A stretch of 9,384 bases of DNA from an uncultured Eubacteriales bacterium. GTDB lineage: Bacteria; Bacillota; Clostridia; Christensenellales; Borkfalkiaceae. The stretch lies in NCBI GenBank assembly GCA_902767455.1, contig CACXHH010000056.1:1-9384 (forward strand), given 5' to 3'. This document shows positions 1 to 4,778 of the stretch, one piece after another. The stretch's first letter is position 1. Each line of letters opens with the position of its first letter. The position numbers and the translations under genes are program-made. A model generated the notes under the pieces. It saw only the letters and a list, made by a program, of their open reading frames with translations. It was not told the origin of the DNA and did not search any database.

Positions 1-333
1 AAAACCTTCGACGTAGGCTATCGAGTCGAGAAGGATGATATTTCTGTAACCGACTTTGTTTTTGGCTATAAGGATAAGATGCTCGGTCTTGGTGCGGGCG
101 GACTTATCGTGCAGATCGTCGGTCATGTAGAACTCGCAGCCGATAATGGGCTTTATACCAGCTTTCGCCGCTTCTTCGGCAAAATAAAGTGTCGCGAACA
201 TGTTTCCGTGGTCGGTGATGGCGCACGCCTTTTGTCCGAGTTCTTTGCACTTGCCGAAAACGAGATCGACTCTCGCCGCCCCGTCAAGAATACTGTACTC
301 TGTATGAAGATGTAAATGAACGAAATCAGTCAT
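1..333 (-). CDS. dnaE: DNA polymerase III subunit alpha, N-terminal PHP domain (partial)
   Basis: This is the first 111 codons of the replicative polymerase catalytic subunit; the rest lies beyond the left edge. The protein opens with MTDFVHLHLHTEYSILDGA, the usual DnaE N-terminus. The PHP metal-binding motifs are visible: HLHLH at residues 6-10 and ITDHGNM at 39-45, followed by GCEFYM at 65-70. PolC-type alpha subunits carry other domains before PHP, so this is the DnaE type; whether DnaE1 or DnaE3 cannot be told from this part. The ATG at 333 fits the family start exactly, yet no Shine-Dalgarno sequence precedes it: the upstream minus strand is U-rich and follows an AT-rich hairpin belonging to repeat copy A. 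The gene lies downstream of hemW on the same strand but is separated from it by 340 bp of repeats, so it probably has its own promoter, which I could not identify convincingly. Confidence 0.95.
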   Translation of the reverse strand, partial: MTDFVHLHLHTEYSILDGAARVDLVFGKCKELGQKACAITDHGNMFATLYFAEEAAKAGIKPIIGCEFYMTDDLHDKSARTKTEHLILIAKNKVGYRNIILLDSIAYVEGF

Positions 334-343
334 AAAACAAAAA

Positions 344-451
344 TTAACATTTTTTTGCTTACGCAAAAAAAATCGTTAGAACTTAGGTGCCGTGAGCGAC
401 TTAACGGTGAGAGTAAATATCTCCTTGCCGCTTTCGGCGTAATGTATTTTA
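344..451 (+). repeat. Structured dispersed repeat, copy A (lacks the 3' tail)
   Basis: This is the first of three related intergenic copies. It starts with TTAAC and an AT-rich hairpin (345-358 with 363-378, loop TTAC). A two-tier stem follows: outer arms AGCGAC (395-400) and GCCGCT (427-432) with one A.C mismatch, internal loop TTAAC (401-405) opposite TT (425-426), inner stem 406-412 with 420-424, and an apical loop containing TAAAT (414-418). After CGGCGTAAT the sequence departs from copies B and C, so the conserved 3' module seen in them is missing and copy B begins at once. The element ends 10 bp before the dnaE start codon and is antisense to dnaE if read on the plus strand. Its true strand is unknown; plus is used because the three copies align that way. 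Confidence 0.7.
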
Positions 452-587
452 TTAACGTTTTTTCTTGCCTTCGTCAAGAAGAAACCGTTAGTGCTTAGAG
501 GTCGTGAAACGCTTGACGGCGAAAATAAATTCCGCCTTGCGTTTCTCGAAAGTAATTATATAAATAATTCGTCGGCGATTTTAGGGC
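452..587 (+). repeat. Structured dispersed repeat, copy B
   Basis: This copy lies directly behind copy A in the same orientation. Its first hairpin pairs TAACG...CTTG (453-467) with CAAG...CGTTA (475-490), allowing G.T pairs and one bulge. The second structure has perfect outer arms AAACGC (507-512) and GCGTTT (539-544), internal loop TTGAC (513-517) opposite TT (537-538), inner stem GGCG/CGCC (518-521, 533-536) and TAAAT in the apical loop (526-530). The 3' module at 553-587 matches 33 of 35 bases of copy C (4628-4662), counted by eye, and includes the small hairpin AATTAT-ATAA-ATAATT. The palindromic junction at 589-656 follows directly. Confidence 0.75.
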
Positions 588-588
588 A

Positions 589-656
589 GTCGACTATATA
601 TCAAAGCTTGCTTTGATATGCAAATTTTGATTTTTGTCAAAATTTGCGGTCGACTA
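589..656. repeat. Palindromic three-way-junction sequence bounded by GTCGACTA
   Basis: Two copies of GTCGACTA (589-596 and 649-656) enclose two perfect hairpins that touch each other. The first pairs ATATCAAAGC (598-607) with GCTTTGATAT (610-619). The second pairs GCAAATTTTGA (620-630) with TCAAAATTTGC (637-647) around a 6-nt loop. Because GTCGAC is itself palindromic, the outer copies can also pair, giving a closed three-way junction on either strand. The 8-bp direct repeats also resemble a target-site duplication around a 52-bp insertion. The sequence sits 17 bp past the hemW stop, so it may end up in the hemW 3' UTR, but it has no T-tract of the kind an intrinsic terminator needs. Confidence 0.75.
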
Positions 657-673
657 TTCCTGATCTTTAATTC

Positions 674-1783
674 TTATTTCATAAACGCAACTATGATATT
701 ATTCTGCACGTACAAATACTCGTCCTTTATCTTTACGCTGTCGGCGGAAATATCGAGATAGGCTTTTTGCGATTTGAGCGCGTCGGCAAAGTCGGTGAAA
801 AAATCGCTGCCGAAAGCTGACCTATACTTATTGACGTCGGCGCCGACGCTCGTTCTCAAAGCGAGCATAACGAACTCGAATTTGGCGTCTTCGCCCTCGA
901 TAACGTCGGAAGAAGCTTCGGCGTATTTGCCGTTCAGAAGAAAATGCACGTACTCGTCGATAGTGAAAACGTTGGTGAACCGCCTGCCGTTCATAAACGA
1001 CGAAGCGCCCACGCCGAAACCTATATATTCGCCGCGGCGCCAGTAATTGAGATTGTGCCTGCTCTCAAACCCCGGAATAGCGAAATTTGAAACTTCGTAA
1101 CGCTTAAACCCAAGCCCGTCGAGATATTTTACGACGTATTCGTACATATCGGCGACTTCGTCGGAATCGGGGAGTTCGCCGTTCAAATAGTCGGTGTAAA
1201 TAGGCGTGCCGACTTCGGGGGTCAGCGCGTAAACGGAAATATGTTTGACTCCGCCGTTTATAGCGCAGTCGATAGTGTCCTTAACGCTCTCCTTGGTCTG
1301 GTCGAAAAGCCCTATCATGACGTCTGCGGAAAGGTTATAGCCCTTTAAAATATCGCAGGCTTTTACGAAATCTTCACGGTCGTGAATACGACCGATTTTC
1401 TTTAAAAGTTTATCGTCGCTCGACTGTAAACCTATCGAAAACCGCGTTATACCCGCTTGTTTGTATATTCTGAGCTTGTTGCGGTCAATGGTGCCGGGGT
1501 TTACTTCGAGCGTTATTTCGGCGCTGTCGGAAAGCTTTACGCACTCGCGTATCAAACGCATCGCGCCGAGAATAAACTTCGGATCCGCAAACGACGGAGT
1601 GCCGCCGCCGAAGTAGACAGTTTCGTAAGTTTTATCCTTATACTCGGCAAAGCGCGAACGCATTTCCTTGTATAAGCACGCGAAATACGCTTCCTGCTTG
1701 CCGAACTCCTTCGGAAAGGACGCGAAATCGCAATATGAACATTTGCTTGCGCAAAAGGGAACGTGGATATATATACCTGCCAT
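674..1783 (-). CDS. hemW: Radical SAM heme chaperone HemW
   Basis: HemW belongs to the coproporphyrinogen-oxidase-like radical SAM family. It binds heme and a [4Fe-4S] cluster and is thought to deliver heme to target proteins; many relatives are mislabelled HemN. The cluster motif CASKCSYCDF starts at residue 11 (Cys 11, 15, 18). The SAM-binding GGGTPS is at about 59-64, and the HemW signature HNLNYW is at 243-248. The Cys following CxxxCxxC in true HemN is absent. The length (369 aa) is normal. I chose the ATG at 1783, which gives the typical MAGIYIHVPFC start. A GTG at 1789 would add two residues and overlap the lepA stop by 4 bp (GTGA). Either way the gene follows lepA without a gap and has no strong ribosome site of its own, so it is probably translated by coupling within a lepA-hemW operon. 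Confidence 0.95.
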   Translation of the reverse strand: MAGIYIHVPFCASKCSYCDFASFPKEFGKQEAYFACLYKEMRSRFAEYKDKTYETVYFGGGTPSFADPKFILGAMRLIRECVKLSDSAEITLEVNPGTIDRNKLRIYKQAGITRFSIGLQSSDDKLLKKIGRIHDREDFVKACDILKGYNLSADVMIGLFDQTKESVKDTIDCAINGGVKHISVYALTPEVGTPIYTDYLNGELPDSDEVADMYEYVVKYLDGLGFKRYEVSNFAIPGFESRHNLNYWRRGEYIGFGVGASSFMNGRRFTNVFTIDEYVHFLLNGKYAEASSDVIEGEDAKFEFVMLALRTSVGADVNKYRSAFGSDFFTDFADALKSQKAYLDISADSVKIKDEYLYVQNNIIVAFMK

Positions 1784-1785
1784 GA

Positions 1786-3597
1786 TCACTCGCTGTCTAT
1801 TTTGAGTATTGACATAAACGCTTCGCTCGGTATCTCTACGGTACCTAATCGGCGCATCTTCTTTTTGCCTTCCTTCTGCTTTTCGAGAAGTTTCTTCTTA
1901 CGCGTTATATCGCCGCCGTAACACTTGGCAAGAACGTCTTTTCTGAGCGCCTTGACCGTTTCTCTCGCGATTATCTTACCGCCGACCGCCGCCTGAATAG
2001 GTATCTCGAACATCTGGCGCGGAATAACTTCTTTGAGCTTCTCGGCTATCGCTCTGCCGCGGGCGTAAGCCTTTTCCTTATGGACGATAATGGCGAGCGC
2101 GTCGCAGATATCGCCGTTAAGATACATGTCGAGCTTGACGAGATCGCTCTTTTCGTAGCCGGAAAGCTCGTAGTCAAACGAAGCGTAACCGCGCGTTCTC
2201 GATTTGAGCCCGTCGAAAAAGTCGAAGATTATCTCGTTGAGCGGAAGCTTGTATTGAAGGCGGACTCTCTTGCTGTCGACGTAAGTCATATCAAGGAAAA
2301 TTCCGCGTTTTTCCTGACAAAGTTCCATTATCGGCCCGACGTAATCGGGCGGGGAATAAATATTTGCAAGTATTATCGGCTCTTCCATATAGTCGATGAG
2401 CGAAGGCTCGGGAAGGCGCGAAGGGTTTTCGACGTCGATAACTTCTCCGCTCGTTAAATGCACTTTGTACGAAACGGACGGCGCCGTCGTGATTATTTCG
2501 ATATCGAACTCGCGCTCTATCCTTTGCTGTATGATCTCCATGTGCAAAAGCCCCAAAAATCCGCAACGGAATCCGAATCCGAGCGCCATTGAATTTTCGG
2601 CTTCGTAGGTTAAGGAAGCGTCGTTGAGTTTCAGCTTTAAAATGGCTTCTTTCAAATCGTTGAACTTGCTTCCGTCGAGCGGGTACACGCCCGAAAACAC
2701 CACGGGAAGCGCCTGTTTATAGCCGGGGAGCGGCTCGCTTGCGGGATTGTCGACGAGCGTTATCGTATCGCCGACGGCAGTATCCTGCACCGATTTTATG
2801 CTCGCCGCTATATATCCGACTTCGCCGCTCGACAGGCTCGATTTCGGCGTGAGCCCGGGGCTGAATACGCCGACTTCGGTAACGTCGAACTGCTTGTCGG
2901 ACATAAACGTTTTTATCCTGTCGCCCACTTTGACGGAGCCTTCCTTTATCCTTACGAAGCATATTACGCCCTTGAAATTGTCGTAATACGAATCGAAAAT
3001 GAGCGCTTTGAGCGGAGCTTCGTCGGCGCACTTGGGCGGCGGCAGCATGGTAACTATCTTTTCAAGAACTTCTTTGATGTTTATTCCCGCTTTCGCCGAA
3101 ATGAGCGGGGCGGCGGAACAGTCGAGCCCGATAGCGTCTTCTATCTCGGCTTTGGTGCCGTCGGGATCGGCGGAAGCAAGATCTATCTTATTGATGACGG
3201 GGAGAATTTCAAGGTCGTTTTCAAGAGCCAAATAGACGTTTGCGAGCGTCTGCGCCTGAACGCCTTGCGTCGCGTCGACGACGAGGATCGCCCCTTCGCA
3301 CGCGGCGAGAGAACGCGAAACTTCGTAAGAAAAGTCTACGTGGCCGGGGGTATCTATAAGGTTAAAGATGTATTCTTCACCGTCGCTCGCCGTATAAAAC
3401 ATCCGCACGGGCGTTAATTTGATGGTTATCCCGCGTTCTTTTTCAAGGTCCATCGAGTCGAGCAGTCTGTCGTCCATATCGCGTTCGGAAACTTGCCCGG
3501 TCATCTCGATAAGCCTGTCGGCAAGAGTAGATTTACCGTGGTCGATATGCGCGATAATGCAAAAATTTCTGATATTTTTTTTGGTAGTTTCAGCCAT
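1786..3597 (-). CDS. lepA: Elongation factor 4 (back-translocating GTPase LepA)
   Basis: LepA/EF4 is a ribosome-bound translational GTPase in the cytoplasm, linked to back-translocation and to ribosome assembly or initiation. All G motifs are intact: AHIDHGKS (16-23), RGITI (55-59), DTPGH (82-86), NKID (136-139) and SAK (167-169). LepA-specific stretches follow, including GLLHMEIIQQRIEREF and the C-terminal end GTVEIPSEAFMSILKID. The length of 603 aa is that of a complete family member. The start at 3597 gives the standard MAETTKKNIRNFCIIAHIDHG-type opening and has a modest GGTGA just upstream, so it is secure. It is the first gene of the lepA-hemW pair and is read from the promoter at 3718-3746 through a leader of roughly 110 nt with two possible hairpins. 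In many Firmicutes hrcA-grpE-dnaK follow this pair; here repeats and dnaE do. Confidence 0.99.
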   Translation of the reverse strand: MAETTKKNIRNFCIIAHIDHGKSTLADRLIEMTGQVSERDMDDRLLDSMDLEKERGITIKLTPVRMFYTASDGEEYIFNLIDTPGHVDFSYEVSRSLAACEGAILVVDATQGVQAQTLANVYLALENDLEILPVINKIDLASADPDGTKAEIEDAIGLDCSAAPLISAKAGINIKEVLEKIVTMLPPPKCADEAPLKALIFDSYYDNFKGVICFVRIKEGSVKVGDRIKTFMSDKQFDVTEVGVFSPGLTPKSSLSSGEVGYIAASIKSVQDTAVGDTITLVDNPASEPLPGYKQALPVVFSGVYPLDGSKFNDLKEAILKLKLNDASLTYEAENSMALGFGFRCGFLGLLHMEIIQQRIEREFDIEIITTAPSVSYKVHLTSGEVIDVENPSRLPEPSLIDYMEEPIILANIYSPPDYVGPIMELCQEKRGIFLDMTYVDSKRVRLQYKLPLNEIIFDFFDGLKSRTRGYASFDYELSGYEKSDLVKLDMYLNGDICDALAIIVHKEKAYARGRAIAEKLKEVIPRQMFEIPIQAAVGGKIIARETVKALRKDVLAKCYGGDITRKKKLLEKQKEGKKKMRRLGTVEIPSEAFMSILKIDSE

Positions 3598-3608
3598 AAT
3601 TCACCGAT

Positions 3609-3650
3609 AACGCCTTTTTTACCGTAAAACGACGGGCGGCAAAAGGCGTT
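3609..3650 (-). promoter_or_regulatory. Hairpin in the lepA leader next to its ribosome site
   Basis: AACGCCTTTT (3609-3618) pairs with AAAAGGCGTT (3641-3650), and CCGT/ACGG (3622-3625, 3632-3635) can extend the fold inside. In the lepA mRNA the stem ends a few bases before the GGTGA ribosome site, where it could affect initiation. Read on the plus strand, the same stem is followed by eight T residues (3649-3656) and looks like an intrinsic terminator, which would stop antisense transcription before the divergent phosphodiesterase gene. Which role applies cannot be told from sequence. Confidence 0.5.
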
Positions 3651-3665
3651 TTTTTTGTTTTGCAA

Positions 3666-3693
3666 AGAAGTTTTTCGTTATAGAGCAACTTCT
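3666..3693 (-). promoter_or_regulatory. Small upstream hairpin in the lepA leader
   Basis: AGAAGTT (3666-3672) pairs with AACTTCT (3687-3693) around a 14-nt loop. It falls inside the predicted lepA 5' leader, upstream of the larger hairpin at 3609-3650. The stem is short and could be chance. Confidence 0.3.
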
Positions 3694-3717
3694 GACCCAT
3701 TATATATCTTGTTAAAT

Positions 3718-3746
3718 ATTATATAATATAAATCGGAAGGTTGCAA
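3718..3746 (-). promoter_or_regulatory. SigA-type promoter for lepA-hemW
   Basis: On the minus strand TTGCAA (3746-3741) is followed after exactly 17 bp by TATAAT (3723-3718). The expected start is near 3711, leaving a lepA leader of about 110 nt. The only downstream genes on this strand are lepA and hemW. Confidence 0.8.
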
Positions 3747-3786
3747 GGGATTGACCGCAAAAATTTTGACGCGCGCTTAAAAATAA

Positions 3787-3815
3787 TTGCAAAGTTTTTT
3801 TCGTGGTAGTATAAT
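3787..3815 (+). promoter_or_regulatory. SigA-type promoter giving a leaderless mRNA
   Basis: TTGCAA (3787-3792), a 17-bp spacer and TATAAT (3810-3815) form a strong promoter. The ATG of the phosphodiesterase begins at 3822, where transcription should start (seven bases past the -10 box). No Shine-Dalgarno sequence fits in the six bases between. The promoter is back to back with that of lepA, which uses the same -35, spacer length and -10. Confidence 0.8.
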
Positions 3816-3821
3816 TGCTGT

Positions 3822-4532
3822 ATGAAAACGCGTATTGATAAAAACAGTTGGCTTCTCACCCGCCCCGCAGCTCACAGGGGGCTACATGGAAACGGCGTTT
3901 CCGAAAACTCGCTCAAAGCTTTCGAGCTTGCGATCGAAAACGGATACCCCATCGAACTCGATATTCACCACACCACCGACGACGTTATCGTCGTCGTTCA
4001 CGACGACAATCTGAAACGCCTTTGCGACGTCGATAAGGACGTTCGCGATACGTCCTACGAAGAACTGTCTTCTTTCAGGCTTTCGGACGGGCAGAAGATA
4101 CCTACCTTCGACGAAGTTTTAGAGCTCGTCGCGGGAAGAGTTCCGCTTCTGATAGAACTTAAACAACAGAAGCGCGAAGGGCTCGAAAGTGCGGCTATAA
4201 GTCGATTATCGACGTATAAAGGCGAGTTTGCGTTGCAGTCTTTCGATCCGAGAATGATGCTCAACGTCAAAAAGATCTCGCCCGAGATCATACGCGGTCA
4301 GCTCGGCGGCGGCACCGATCTTCACTTCGGCAGGATAACCAACCATATCATAAAAAACCTTTCGCTCAACGCGCTCGTAAAGCCGGATTTCATCAATTAC
4401 GATCTGAGATGCTTCCCTATAAAGAAGCACGTAAATAACGGCTTACCCGTTCTCGGCTGGACGGTAAGAAACCAAACCGATCTCGATATCGCAAAAAAAT
4501 ATTGCGACAGTTACGTATTTGAAAGATTTTGA
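3822..4532 (+). CDS. Glycerophosphodiester phosphodiesterase (cytoplasmic GDPD)
   Basis: The enzyme hydrolyses glycerophosphodiesters (deacylated phospholipids) to sn-glycerol-3-phosphate plus an alcohol, feeding lipid turnover and phosphate or carbon recovery. It is a 236-aa single-domain TIM-barrel protein with the family landmarks: HR at 18-19, SENSLKAF at 27-34, ELD at 45-47 (metal-binding E45 and D47), the catalytic HD at 60-61, E112 in IELK, and LGWTVRN at 201-207 near the end. It has no signal peptide or membrane segment, so it acts in the cytosol, as UgpQ does rather than periplasmic GlpQ. No glycerol-phosphate transporter or kinase lies next to it in the window. It is the only plus-strand gene here. 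The ATG at 3822 is the first usable start and lies at the predicted transcription start, so the message is probably leaderless. Repeat copy C begins at the base after its stop. Confidence 0.93.
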   Translation: MKTRIDKNSWLLTRPAAHRGLHGNGVSENSLKAFELAIENGYPIELDIHHTTDDVIVVVHDDNLKRLCDVDKDVRDTSYEELSSFRLSDGQKIPTFDEVLELVAGRVPLLIELKQQKREGLESAAISRLSTYKGEFALQSFDPRMMLNVKKISPEIIRGQLGGGTDLHFGRITNHIIKNLSLNALVKPDFINYDLRCFPIKKHVNNGLPVLGWTVRNQTDLDIAKKYCDSYVFERF

Positions 4533-4662
4533 TTAACGACTTTTTCTTGCGGGGCAAGAAAAAGTCGTCAGAACTGTCGGTCGGAGCCGCTCACGGTCGA
4601 ACTAAATCCGACCTACGGCTCTCGGCGTAATTATATAAATTATTCATCGGCGATTTTAGGGC
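4533..4662 (+). repeat. Structured dispersed repeat, copy C
   Basis: This copy begins at the first base after the phosphodiesterase stop codon. Its first hairpin is a perfect 15-bp stem (4536-4550 with 4554-4568, GGG loop). The second structure has outer arms GAGCCG (4584-4589) and CGGCTC (4616-4621), internal loop CTCAC (4590-4594) opposite TA (4614-4615), inner stem GGTCG/CGACC (4595-4599, 4609-4613) and an apical loop containing TAAAT (4603-4607). The 3' module (4628-4662) differs from that of copy B at two positions. The first hairpin is terminator-like in strength but has no T-tract after it. Unlike copies A and B, this copy lies in the sense direction of the gene before it. Confidence 0.75.
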
Positions 4663-4697
4663 GACGGCTTGCAGGGCGCGCCGAAGGCAAAATCGCC
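4649..4697. repeat. Hairpin continuing from repeat copy C
   Basis: GGCGATTTT (4649-4657), the end of the conserved 3' module of copy C, pairs with AAAATCGCC (4689-4697). Inside it CGGC/GCCG (4665-4668, 4680-4683) can pair, and the 8-bp palindrome GGCGCGCC lies at 4675-4682. In copy B the left arm is conserved but the right arm is absent, its place taken by the junction at 589-656. Bases 4698-4732 hold only a short TTCTTCAT tandem. Confidence 0.55.
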
Positions 4698-4740
4698 CGA
4701 CCGAAATTTCTTCATTTCTTCATTTTTAATTCAAAAAACT

Positions 4741-4778
4741 GCGGTCGTCATTTCTCAATGACGACCGCGATTTTTTTT
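4741..4778. terminator. Bidirectional intrinsic terminator between convergent genes
   Basis: A perfect 12-bp stem, GCGGTCGTCATT (4741-4752) with AATGACGACCGC (4757-4768), has a 4-nt loop. T residues follow on the plus strand (4771-4778) and a run of A (4733-4738) gives a T-tract on the minus strand. It can end transcripts of both the phosphodiesterase gene and glgB; the glgB stop codon overlaps the plus-strand T-tract. Confidence 0.9.

Larger units (their letters stand above)
334..673. other. Gene-free spacer filled with structured repeats
   Basis: This stretch between the dnaE start and the hemW stop holds no credible gene. Almost all of it is explained by two head-to-tail copies of a structured repeat (344-451 and 452-587) and a palindromic three-way-junction sequence (589-656). 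The remaining bases, 657-673, show nothing recognisable. There is no clear T-tract terminator for hemW and no consensus promoter for dnaE. Confidence 0.8.

Noticed and set aside
449..477. Possible dnaE promoter on the minus strand: TTGACG, 17 bp, TAATAA
   Set aside because: The -10 matches consensus at only three positions and both boxes fall within the first hairpin of repeat copy B and its edge, so it is probably fortuitous.
316..498. Open frame of 60 codons on the plus strand
   Set aside because: It runs through repeat copy A and into copy B, has no ribosome site and no protein-like features; the bases are explained by RNA-type folding.
344..587. CRISPR array or tandem satellite from the adjacent repeat copies
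   Set aside because: Only two adjacent copies exist, they are over 100 bp each, diverged in sequence and have no spacers.
4536..4568. The 15-bp hairpin as the main terminator of the phosphodiesterase gene
   Set aside because: It has no T-tract after it and its counterparts in copies A and B are not at gene ends in the same sense; the stem at 4741-4768 with T-tracts is the real terminator.
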